A stretch of DNA of 64,000 bases from Acestrorhynchus altus (Eukaryota > Chordata > Actinopteri > Characiformes > Acestrorhynchidae), in assembly GCA_034509495.1 (NCBI GenBank), contig CM067512.1:3217699-3281698 (forward strand). Reading direction: 5' to 3'. A program made the translations under genes and the position numbers. Below are positions 22,592-35,900 of this stretch, piece after piece. The notes beneath the pieces are model-generated. The model was not told where the DNA came from. It did no database searches and saw nothing but the letters and a program-made list of their open reading frames with translations. Within the stretch, counting starts at the first letter, position 1. Each line of letters opens with the position of its first letter.

Positions 22592-25500
22592 TGAAGAGCA
22601 GAATTGCAGAAACGAGGAAGAACAGCAGGAAGAAATGAAGGAGAAATGAAGAGAGTGGTTTCTGCCAGAGTTCATGTTTCTGTGCTCAATATTGATGAAA
22701 ATGTTGTGTAACATGGTTCGACCCCTGAAATCAAATTTACAGTTTCCCTTTAATCCACCTTTATTCCAACTGATGGCTTTGATTTTCTGTAAATCATGTC
22801 AGACCTTCAGCTGAAGTAAACAGGCAGTGACGCAAACTTGGCCGATTGACACCAATTGGAGAAAGAGGGGAAGTATAGTTTGGATTTTTGGTCGAACCAT
22901 CGCTTTAAGATAAAAGATCTCCGTCACGCACCACAGGACAGGGCTGGTCTAATCCAGGCGGTCCCTGCTCCCCTTTCTGTCCCTTTAGCCCTTTCTTCCC
23001 GACAGAGCCGCGGTCACCCTGCGAAAAGAATCAGTCCGTTCTTTATGACTCATTTGAGCTTTTGGTTTTTGTAAACATACATACATACAGTCTACACATC
23101 ATGGAACCCAGGAACACTGTACCAGCTGTTAAGCATGGTGGAGGAAGCATCATGTTCTAGGGTTGTTTTGGAACTGATACAACAAACCACAGAGCAGACA
23201 AAAGAGAAACGAGACTACAACAATATGCTGAATGGTTCAGCTTAACCTCAAACCATCATCTAGAAGCTTGAACACCACTGGATAGGCCAATAGGACTGTG
23301 TCTCCAAACAGTCCTATCTGGACCGTCTGGACCGTCAACTAATTCAGTCGATCTCAGTGTCCGACTATCCAGCCAGAGTTCACTCAGAATTTTATCTGTG
23401 TTTTCCAATATTTGTTTTCTAACAAACACTGTATATAACCACATACTGTATCTACCACGTCGGTGCTTCTGTACCTTTTCTCCTTTCTCTCCTGTGTCTC
23501 CTTTATCTCCTGTAAGTCCAGGAAAGCCCTGTAAATATGGGACACATTAGTCAACAGTAAGACACAGTAACAGGCCTTCAATGTCAAACCTCTACAATCC
23601 AACACTTACATCTAACCCGGTTTCTCCTTGCTTTCCCTGTCGAGGAAAACAGATCTGATGATTAAGCTACACAGTATAAACAGTAGATTTCAACAAACAT
23701 CAAACTGCGGTGTATTTATTTTTATTTTTTTTGCAGTAGAATTGTTTTTATTTTTAATAAATACTCATTTGTATAGTCACGCGCTTACTTTTTCACCCTT
23801 AGAGCCTGGCAGGCCAACCAACCCTGATGGGCCTGGTGGTCCCTGAGGACCATGCTGACCCTACAAAAGATGATTTGATGTAAATGAAATATTGTCTTTT
23901 CCATGTTCAGTTTGCTGTCACACAAAAGGAGAGGATGTATTCTCACTTGGATTCCCGGAGCACCAGTATCTCCCTTCTCTCCTTTGAAGTTCTCTCCTGG
24001 TTCCCCCTGGAAGAACATAGACGAGGATGAAGCACGCACACGAGCGGCTTACCAGTCAGTACTGATGAGGCTAATGAGGTCGATCGACATTCAGATGAAT
24101 GTAATGCAGCTCTATTAGAAAACACGAGATGAATCGTTTGTGATACTTACTTTTGGACCAGGCATCCCAACGTGACCCTACGAAAAGAAAACACTGCTGA
24201 GATGGGGTTCGTTGAACTTGGGCTTCACGCATGAAGCTTCCAAATAAGTTACATTTCTTGCAAAACGATATTTTAGGATCCACTATGTATCCTGTATTAA
24301 CTGGAGATTGTGTGAGTACTTAGAAATTCAGTTCAGTTGTATCTCAATCATCTACGTAAATAGTTGTGGCCTGATTAGACACTGGGTTTTGGCACGAAAG
24401 TGCATAAAAGTGATTCCCCCACTGCCCTATATAAGGCTCTCAGAGGCTACTTTTGGGTAGTGTACCTCCTGGTGGGACTGACTGCTAGACAAGCCTCTAT
24501 GATGCTCTCAAAGATCTTTGCCAAGTCTTTAAAACAGACAAACTGCCCATTTTTAGGCCATTCTGACCAAGCCACCATCATCTTCATCATCTAGAACCGT
24601 ATCTTCTATAGCAACAAATCCAGGTTCTGTTTGGGAACTGACAGTGGTCAGTTTGAGTATGAAGACCTCGTGGTGAGTACTTCAGTCCTGCCCCAGCTGC
24701 TAGTGTGATGATCTGGGGAATCATCACATATCACAGCCAGTCACCTCTGTGTAGTGATATGAGGGACACTAATAGCTCGGTGACGTGCAGGACATCCTAC
24801 AGCATTTTCAACAGGATAATGGTCCCACACACAGCAAGGTTTCCCAGGAATGTCTCCAACAGATTGCAACACTTCCTTGGCCAAAGCTTCCAATGCTGGT
24901 GATACATTTTGAACCCATTTTAACACATTTCGTTCAAACAGTTAAAACCTGTAGGTGTATTTTGGTCACATTGATTTCAGTTGTGTTGGAGCTCAGAATT
25001 TGGTCCATGCATAGTATGAATACGTCCCCTACAGACACATGGACCGGTTTTTAACTATATTGCCAGTAGTGTTTCATGATTATTTAGGTTTAGGATTAGG
25101 CTTACTATGGTTCTGAGTGTCAAGTAACTCACCATAAACCCTGGAGGTCCTCTGGGACCTGGTGGACCTGGTGGTCCTGGCTGAGAGATCATTTGAACCT
25201 GGAGACAAACACAATTACAGAGAGGCTCACATATTGTAAACATTTCATGATCGTGCCATCGCACTCCTTCACTGACCAGATTGTCCTCCAGCCGGCTGTC
25301 TCCTTTCTCTCCTTTCTGTCCGTCTATTCCCTAAGAAACAAACAGGTGTTTTGACAAACATAAACAACACTGCTCTAGAAATATCCATACTGTCCTGCAA
25401 AGGAGATGATGATGGATTTGAGTGGAATTACGTACAGCTGGACCGGAAAGCCCCATTTCTCCTTTCTCTCCTCTCTCTCCGGGAGTGCCTGGGTCACCCA

Positions 25501-28500
25501 CCTCTCCTCTATCCCCCTAATTCACAACCAAGCAAAGACAGTAAATGATACTCTGTCTGTTTTATTATATTCTCATGTGGCAAACATGAGCTTCCTTTGT
25601 TCCGTTCTCCGCTGCAGCTGTGTGTCTCACATTTATGAATTCGTCTCTCTGCACTTACAACAGAAATCCATTTCATACGCATGGTTATGAAACCGTTCCA
25701 CTTCCAAAATCTCATTGGATAAGACACCTTCAAAGCTTTCCATACACACGCATACACGCTGTGTCCAAATATTTGTGGACACCCTTTCTAATAAATGATT
25801 AAAGGTGCACCAATTGCTGACAAGCAACTTGTCTGGTCCCTGTAGAACCTACTGCCAATACAATAGGACCTTCTGGAGTAGATAAATAGGAAATTGGCCT
25901 AATGCCACATGTGAGCTAAAGGGGTATAAAGATACCCCTGTATTGAGCTGTGGAGGTAGGATGAGGTGGGTTGTTAATCATCCAACATTGGACTTTATGC
26001 TCTTGTCACTAAATGTAATCAAATACTGATTTGTAGATCATTAGCATATTTTATCATATTATATTTAATTGATTGGCGTTTTATAAAAGTGTATCTACAG
26101 GGTTCACAACTACCTTCTCGCCATCAAGTCCAGCCGGTCCAGGAAGGCCCAGTTCCCCCTGAATTACCAAATAAACAATTGCACGCAGTGTTAAACAGGA
26201 AAATAACTCATTATTAGCTGTTACTGTTGTAAACTTTACTCAAAACCATGTTATAGCTCACCTTGGGACCCTCCTTTCCAGGTGGTCCTAGAGGTCCTGG
26301 AGGACCAGGAGGTCCCTATAAAGAAGATAAGAAAAGGTGATTTTCTTTCATCTATTTCTCATTTTCAGGTTCAGTATTCACGACCATTCAAATCTTCAAA
26401 GTTAAAAAAGATTTGCGTGGTATTGTGAGGACTGTAGTGCTGTATTGCTATGGTTACTGTAGTCTTGTTTGCCCCCCCCCCTCCCCTCCTTCTTTCTCTC
26501 ATCACTCTCACTCTGACAGTCAGATGCTCAGATTCAATGTTCAATTTATTCAAGTCACAGGTCGAGCTGACAATCATTCAACTGAAAAATCTCGTATTAA
26601 AACTGATATTAAGGATTATTCTGTAATTATTTCTTATTTTTAACTATTCTGTTAACTTATTGCTCCAAACATATTTGGTATATTAATTAAAACATTGAAT
26701 TTTTCCTTTTGTTCGGTAGTTCTTTGGACACAAATTGTTGCATACATTATTATATGATGTAATATATGTATTAATACTTATTAATACACTACTACTTGCA
26801 GTTCCATCAAACAGGCCGAAATAGGATCCTGGCTAACATGCATTATTAAGACCTGGTGAAAGTCTGCATGCGTGTGATTCACAGTGTGAGTAAATCATAC
26901 AATAAAGGCCTAAATATATTACAATATATGATGAATTATCGTGATTGGTTCTGTAATATTTTTGAACACAGGTTATCAGTTTGGTTTAATTTCCACATAA
27001 ACACAAAAACACACCCTCCAGAAAAATGATTTCTTGTTAATATGAATAAATGAGAGAATCATAACTAGCACTCCATGCATTCATTATGATTACCGAGACA
27101 CTGATGGTGTGGATTGCCTGCCAGGGAAAAGCAATGCATTTCACATGTAAGTTATGGTGTCATTTAGAGAGTCTGCATATGATAAGAGTATTTATATATA
27201 TATATATAATTTCAGCTAAAATACTGATGGACACGTGACGCAAACTATGCTCTTAAAATTCTTTAAAAATCCCTTTAAATTATTACGTGTGAAATATTGG
27301 AATATTTTGGGATTTCTGAACTTGGTCATCTCATCTTTTACCTGAAAAGCATCTAGAAGTTTGTCGTTGAAGGCCATGACCTCACTGGAGCCTGATGCAC
27401 CTTTCTCACCAGGGGGACCCTGTCAGGATAGAGGGAGGGAGTCATGTCAGGTATGCTTCAGTACAATGACAAACCAGAAACAGAAGATACAAATGAACAC
27501 CTGCAGCTGTAACCTTTATATTTATTCGACTATCTAATCTAATTCATGAGATTATTTAATATCAAAGAAAGTCATATGTAATGTATATATTGTATCAAAA
27601 CCAAACTAATTGATCACAGATTTAATTAAATCTGAGCTAATAATAATCGTTATTTTACACCATATGGACAAAAGTATTGGGACACCTATTCATTCACTGT
27701 ATGTTCTGAAATCGAGGGTATTAAAGTAGTTTATCTCTACTGTCTAGGAAGGCTTTCTAATTTTGCAGCATCGCTGTGAGTATTTGATTGCATTCATCAA
27801 AATGAGCACTGGTGAGGTCAGGATGTTGGATGATTACCATCCCACCTCATCCCAATCTTGCGCATTGATCTCAAAAGTACTTGATCATTCCAGAGAACAC
27901 AGATCCACTGCTCCACAGCAATGTCTAGCCCATGTCTAGCATTATTAGACAAGCTGTGTGTGTGCATTTGCACATCTGTGTCAGCAACGGGCGCAACTTA
28001 AAGTAGCTGAATGCATTCAAAATAAGTGTAAGTGTAAGTGCAGCCTAATCTGACTTTCACTTCACTTACTATTTCGCCCTGAGGTCCATTTTCCCCAACA
28101 TCTCCTTTATCTCCCTGAGGAAACACACAACCACAAGTTGAGATATAAAGAAAAACACTGGGAATATCAGATTCAACCATTTGTTGAACAGTATGAAGAT
28201 CCAAGTTTACCTTTAGACCAGGAAAGCCATCCATGCCTCTGTCACCCTTGAATCCTGGATCCCCTTGTTCTCCCTGGAAAACACAGAACTACGTCTCAAG
28301 AGCATTCCTCAAGCAGACCACAGAGAGTGGAACTCTTCACCCATATCAATTCTTCTGAAATGTGAAGAACCTGATACAGAACCTTTACATCACGCAAAAG
28401 GCCTATAGATCTTTAAAAGGTTCTTCACACCTTCACACATTTCTATTACAGTATTGGTTCGTTATGGAATCAGAAGTGGTTCTTCTATGGAACTGCTGGA

Positions 28501-29945
28501 ACAGCCATTTGAAGCACCTTTACTTTTAAGAGTGTGTGAAGGAGTCTGGATACATTTCCACCAAATTCAAGCCGACAGCTCTTACGTTTGAATGAATATT
28601 TTAAGATGTTACAGGGTGGCTCTCAGGAGCACCATGTTCTGGCGTACTATGTTCTCCATTGAGTCAGTAATGTCACTTCTTTTCTTTCTAACAAGAAAAA
28701 CTTGTTTGTAGTGCAGCTTCAAAGATGAAAGAGGAAGACAGGAATGGGGAAAAAATGAGCAGCAGTACAGATCCAACAGCAAGTCCATGAGGAAAAACAG
28801 GAACAGCGGCGAGACAAAAGATGGAAAGAAAGAATAAAAGGAAGAAATGATGAAAGGGAGTCTGCTCAGGCCGTTAAGAGTGGGAAGAATTTGGAATTCT
28901 TATTCAGGGATCATTACAGAAGCAGTAGGTCATTAGTTTTCAGTTAGATTAATCAGGTACACCAGCACAGACTCAATGCATTTAAACAAACCGCTAACCT
29001 TAGTCCCTGGAGGTCCTTGAGGGCCTGGATAACCTGGTTGACCATCTTCACCCTGAATGATCAGGGACCACGAGGTGTTAGTGTGGGACATATGAACACA
29101 GGGACACACACCAGCATTCACACACACATTGTTCACTTCGCTAATTGATTTCATGGCAACTTCAAATAAAAAAGACTGTCTCATCATCAGGCCACTAATG
29201 ACTGACCATAACGTGAGGCATCATTATTAACAATCAGACTTGTTTTGAGGGCAGCTGATGGTGAAAACCAATTACAGATTTTCACAAACATCTCACAAAC
29301 ATCAGCACGAATGGCAGGGGCCAGTGACATGCTCTTCACATTTACTGCACTGTGGAAGAGCTCATGCTGTTCCAGAGAATGGAGATGTTTTTAGAATATC
29401 ATTGAAGCTCATTTATAATAATTTATACCACAAAATATCGGACACTTAATTGGGCACTTCATTCCAGCATTCCCACCATTCTGAAATAAGGATCACCATG
29501 GATACTGCAGTATTTGGCATCATTTAGGTGTTAGGACCTTACCCAGCCAACATGCTCACGAGTCGATTGTTGAAACCTGGGCTGTGTGGGTTCCAGGTCA
29601 GCATGGGCTCAGAATGGGATTGTACTTATGTTGTAACTGGGACCCAGTTGGACTTCCCAAATGTGGCCCATCATTGCAAAGCCCAACTTAACCAGAATAC
29701 AGTTGACAAGCCATATGGGGCCCATGTTCAACCCCTCAAGGTCTCATCAATGACCCTGGTGGGTATCCATATTTGGGGTTAAAATGGAACCCGAGTACAA
29801 TGCCTTTTGGTTCTCTGTCCCCATATGGGACCACGTGGACATGTTATCTGGGTAGATGCTTACAAATGCTTTAATAGCTGAGTGAAATCTGACCGTTTTG
29901 GTCATATTTGTGGGTAGTAGTGACTTTAGTATGCCAAGTACACAT

Positions 29946-29994
<49 letters not shown>

Positions 29995-32900
29995 AATTTT
30001 GCTGTCTTATATGGACAGACCTTTATTCAAGCATGCTCATGTGGAGCTCACATGGGTGAAACCTGGGCTAGTTGGGTTCTGGGGCTGCATGGGTTCACGA
30101 GGGGGATTGTACATATGTTGTTACTGGCACTGTTGCTGTTGGGCTTCCAATAAAGACCCCATCGATACACCCCAACTTAAACTCACATGAGTCCCATTTA
30201 CAACCAAGATGGGGCCCAGGTTTAACACTGACCTTGGCCGGCATCCATATGTGTTCCAACACGGAACACAAGAACGAAACTTGGCTCTGCCCAACTTGGC
30301 TACCCATACAGGCCTCATATGTTATGTGGGATTTGAGCTGTTTGGTTGATTATTGTTCAGGTAACTGATGGAATACACGTATCAGATGTATATTATATAA
30401 ATCAAAATCATAATCTCCTTAAAATCAAGCAAGATTAAACACACTGTTAAAAAATACAGGTGTTTCAAACGTCTCTTTGAGCAATGAACCACTTTCAGCT
30501 CCATAAAGAGACATATCGGTGATAGAGATGTGTGAGCGTGAAGAACCTTGGAACGTCAAGTGCATCAAGGCTTTACATCAAGTGAAAGTCCTTTAGATCT
30601 TTAAAAGGTTCTTCACACTCCCACATCTCTTTTACAGAACATGGTTCTTTTAATGCATTGCTCAAAGCAACTTTACTCTAAAAGTAAGGGATTGTGTTGT
30701 GGGTACTAAAGGATTAATATGTGACTTACTGGATCTCCTTGTAAGCCTCTGGGACCCTGTGGGAGGAGAGAAATGTAAATCATGCTTCCACTGAAAGTTA
30801 AAGATATACATTGTTTTACGTCTTTATACAAACTCTAAAGCACAAACCTCCATTCCGTCACGCCCAGGGGAACCCTACAGAGAAAGACAGACAGAGAGCG
30901 GGAGATTAACGGAGATCTTGTTAATGCTCTGTCACTCCTGAAAGCATGGATCCACTGCTCCTCTGCCCGATTCTGAAGGCTTCATAACCCTCTAGTCAGT
31001 GCTTGGCATTGGGCACAGTGACCTCAGCTCTCAATTCCAGCATGGGTGCACGAACAAAACGTAGGCTTGTTTAATATAAAGGGTGTCTATATCATTTTGG
31101 ACATACAATGGAAAATACTGTAGGTACAGTCATCCAACACTGACTGCACAGATGAAAGTAGAATTCCATGTGCTGTAATGTGTGTATTTTGCACATCCAC
31201 CAGAGGTCAGTGTTTCACTGTTTTGTATTGTGGTTGCTGCTCTTTGGATCATCTCTACCTAAATACCCAAACATACATTTTGTCTTGATCATTTATTACA
31301 TATCATTAAAGATAAATACCAGTTGCATGGAATGTTGTCCCTGATGCTACTCAATTAATCTAGAAATGAATATATTGCTGACAAACATGTGCAAATGCAC
31401 ATGCACTGCTTGTCTAGTCCCTGTAGAGAAGCACTAGAAAATACTCCCGGTAATTACACACTCTTAAAAAGGGTCCCTTTGTTGTTTGTTAACACCCTGA
31501 AAGAACTGGTTAAGTGCATAGAGAGTTCTTTCCCTGGTTAGATGGATCTTCACATCTTCTACTTCTGCTCCAAATATTCCTTTAAACTGATCATTGCATT
31601 TTCAGTAGTATGTAAAACCTTTCTGCTTTTGTGGCCAAGAAGTAGCAACCACTTAGTATTCCTCTCTTCCAAACTAATATAATCATATCATATCTGTTAT
31701 GTCACCCTGGTGCTGGTTCTCCACCACACAAAGAGAATAAATGTTCCTCTGGAACTTCCATGAAATGAATGTGACCAGGAGAAGCTCTCAGAAAGGCCTA
31801 GCAGAATCAATCTTCCATGCATCTGACTTTGATGCTATGAGACATCCATTATCTTGTCTTCACTTTAGCTGACCACGTTCTCCTAATGAGGAGGGTTTGG
31901 GAGCAGAACCGTAACAGGAGAGGCGGGGGGTATGATAACAAGGCAGGGCTTCTTCGGAAACATCTGCTCTCAAGATGGAGATTGCATAGATTTGGTTTCC
32001 TCACATTGTCTTTTTTTTCCTTTTCTTTCCTTTCTTTTCTTTTCTTTTCTTCTCTGTTTCTCCATTTATACATCAAATCTGAGACCTAAAGGGCCGTATC
32101 GTAAAGTCGCCCAAGTCTACATGATTACAGAGCCATAGGGAGGCACGGTTGGGCAGTTGTTTTTCAAAATCTCCATTTACATTTCCACACTTTGAAGGAA
32201 AGCTGTGATGAATTTTGCTTCATGGCAGTCTTGGGTATTAAATTCATGACTCACAGTCTCTAGTTAGGATCACAGCTGTTTTAAGTGGCAACGTTTGCTG
32301 ACACAGTTGTGCAAATGCACACACACAGCTTGCCTAGTCCCTGTAGAAGTACTGCCAATAGAAGGCCTAGGTTATAGAGGTACGAAGCCAAGCACTGAGT
32401 TGTGGCGCAGCGGCACTGTGTTCTCTGGAATGATGGCGCTCCATCCAATAATTTTAGGATGAGTTAGGAAATTGGGGATGAGGTGGGTGGTGATCATGCA
32501 GCATCCTGAGCTCAATACTGCTCTTGTCGCTAAATGCAATCAAATCCTCACAGCAGTGAGTGACCCGCAGTGACCCTGTGTATAATGTGACTCATCCTTG
32601 ACCTGCAGCTCATGCAAGCTCATAGAAATTCAATAAAAGTTTGGGTTCGTCGCAGGAACGTTGTCAGAAAGAGTACAAAGACCCTTTGGAGAAGCATTTT
32701 TCCATAAACAACGTGTGACTGAAGGCGACTGCAGTCAAACGGAGCTGCAGAAACAAAGTCAGTGATGTCACTTTGAAGAAGCATCATTCCAACATCAAGC
32801 TGACCGCTGCTTTTATGTACATCAGCATGACGCGATCAGAAGCCGACCACATTACAAAGTGTCCACAAAACCTGCCAAAATAGATTTGTTTGTGGGGTAT

Positions 32901-35900
32901 TTATGGTCAGCAGCACCAGGATTATTCCTGCACTGATGTGTGATAATGTTACCAACTCATAGCCTTGCAGCTGAGGTTCATCAGAGCCTTCTGAACAGTG
33001 ACAATCCATTGACAGTGAAAGTTAGTCTAGGACTAGGCTTAATCCCTCCCTGCACTTGCTGCCTTCTATACCCACCCCTTGGCAGATGCCATTCAAACCA
33101 GATGATGAATGTTAATCACTTCAGCTGTCAGTGGACTTAATGTTACGTTGTGTTCATGCTCTATAAGAAGAGTAGTTTAATCATTGATTCTAAAAATTCA
33201 AGGTAAGAATCGCTCGCCTCTTTCTACACCACATAAAAAATACAACCCTGGATTGTTTCTCTCTGATATATGTGAGAATTTCTATTTTGTTTTTGCTTTC
33301 TTTCTTTATGGATCACATGACTTGCACAAACATACGTATCAACGGATGGTATCTGTGGAAGCTGGCAACATGTGACCATTTCATGAGGTTCAGATGTCAA
33401 CCCTTCCTTTATTCTGCGAGCCAAAAGAACGCTGGTCCAGCCATCAAGCCAGCTGCACATTACCATAGAAGCATTTCCAGGCTGCCACAGTCGCACTTCT
33501 GCTCTTCATGTAACCTTAAAAGTCTGGAACCAGCTTCATCCGGAGGGCAATGCAAGACAGAGCCCGGGGCCATGCCTGTGTGTTCTGAGCCATGGGAAAA
33601 CTGCTGATCCTGAGACTTTTCCAGCCTGTCCCAGGACATGCAGTGGTAGCAGAGACACACTGTGGCCAGTCCTTACCAGAACCAGATGAGTCGTAATCCT
33701 CAGAATCTCCTTTTTTTTTGTTTAGCTTTGTTTAAGTCACAGTGCATTAGGCATAGGCTGTGGTTTTGAAGGCCCCAGTGGGGTCGGATGAACTGAGTTT
33801 GCCCTCTTCTTTGTGTTGAAGCCTCGGGGTCACCACTGCTGAATGCCGCGATTATGAGGGTGTCCACGGAGCTCCCCTAGTGTGTTTAACCTCACGGTAC
33901 GCAACATTTATGAGCTGTGGAAGCCAGGGACAAAGCCACAAGGCCATAAATGTCATGGATGTAAAATTGAAATCATGCACTTAACATGTAAGAGCTCATG
34001 GAAGGACAAACGTTTATGTCGAAGAACACTGTACTTTGAAGCATGATGGTGGTAGTACAAAATTCCGGGGCTGTTTGGACGCCAGTGAAACTGCTACATG
34101 CACAAGTAGATGATATAATGAAGGACAAATCTCAGAATCATTCAGCATCCTCGCAAACCATCAGCTGGACTGTTCCAACTTGGACACAGTTGGGTGTTCC
34201 AACAGGACCACGAGACCAACAACACAACAAAGATGTGGAATGACCTAATCCAAGCTGGTTGATGGCTACCAAAAGCATCTTACTAGGGGACATTTGTCCA
34301 AATAGTGGGTGTGCTGTGTTCATTTTTGACCCTGTGTTGATTTAAGATCAGTTAAGAAGAAGATCTTGTGCAGTTGAGGAGTTTGGTTGAGCACATCCTA
34401 TTTAAATAAATCTTACTAGCTCTCCAGGGGGTCCACGGGGTCCGTCTTTCCCAGTATTCCCAGGAGGACCTCTTGGTCCTGGTGCACCTGGGGGTCCAGG
34501 TGGGCCAGGTGGACCAGCCTGGCCTTGGTCACCCTGATGGCAATAAAAGAACGAACATGTGGTTAACAGGCAGGTCAAGGAGAAGAGGTGTAAATTCTAA
34601 GTGAAACAGAATCCCTGCAGCAGTAATGTCAGCTATGTGCATATTTCTCTATTAGTGATGGGCAATCATTTCACTCCTGGCTGAAACAGCGTTTCCATCC
34701 TGATTTCACAACCAGTTGCATAAGATTTACAACAACTGTTGGCTGTTATTGGACTGGTTTTCATTTAGATGAACTTGTAAGAAAAACTGTCGGTTCCTGA
34801 ACCCGTTCCTGATGTTTCAGATGAGTTGATCTACTGTGAGTATGCGACTGAACGATGCTGCTGCCTGACTGATGACATCACAATGCCAGACAGAATTCCT
34901 TTTATTTGGTAAACAAGGGGAACATGCAATGGCAGCACACATAGCACAAGCTATTCTGCTTGTTTGTTTATTACACTGTTATATTTCTTTTTATTATCCT
35001 TTTTTTAAATGTTATATTTCATACAGATGGGTGCAGCTATAAGAACTTGCAATTTCCCTTAGAACTGTACCTCATGTAGACCCTCTTGCTAATCAGCTCT
35101 TCCAATAGTTAGTAAAGCAGACCATGAGCTACAGATCAGGCAAAGCCAAGACAAGCAGACACTGAAGGAAGTTTCTTGTAGCTGAAGTAGCTTTTTCCAT
35201 CCCAGGATCAAAGCCTACCTTGTTTGGTGGAGAGACCTGACGTTTGATGCTGGAATTATAATTGAAAAACCTCATTTTTAATTTATTGATGCCCAAATAA
35301 ATTGTGTTTGGTGTGTAAATGATGACACTCCAGAATTTATCACCAGGATTATCACTTTGTTACCCTGGACAATAACCTCAAGCTTATTCTACCAATGAGC
35401 TGTTAAAGTGTAAGACGTAGTTACAGACTTCACCAACACATTCATGCAATTACATAATCAGCCAATCAGACGTGAGTACCAGTGCAATGCAAAAAACAAT
35501 GCAGAACATTTCTAGAACTGCTGATGTGCTGGGATTTTCAGCAAAACAGACTTTAGAGTGAGGGCAGTTCTGCACACAGAAATATCTTGCTGATGAGGTC
35601 AACAGAGACTGGTCAGACTGGTTGGAGCTGAACAGAAAAGCCACAGGAACCCAGAGAACCACTATGTACAACAGTTTAGAGCAGAAAAGCAGCTCAGAAT
35701 GAACATGTCCAGTTTTGACGAAGAGGAGCTACAACAGCAGAAGACAATGTCAGGGTCCACTTCTGTCAACCAAGAACAGAGAGCTGAGGCTGCACTGGAC
35801 ATAGGCTCACCAACACTGGACAGTTGAACACGGGGAAAGCACGAATCTGGATTTGTGCCGAGGCGTACAGATGGTAGGGTCTGAATTTCAGCACCAACTG

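Larger units (their letters stand above)
30875..34416 (-). other. col23a1: col23a1 intron, 3.5 kb
   Basis: Contains MITE fragments and a DNA-transposon relic. No collagen-like exon was seen on the minus strand, and the flanking exons are already in phase. Confidence 0.7.

Noticed and set aside
22285..22714. Open frames with long TH or VC runs
   Set aside because: They are translations of an AC/GT microsatellite. The same applies near 2627, 3045, 9753, 14532 and 20657.
29908..30190. Poly-Asp / poly-Met open frames
   Set aside because: Produced by the (GAT)n tract; the flanks are interspersed repeats.
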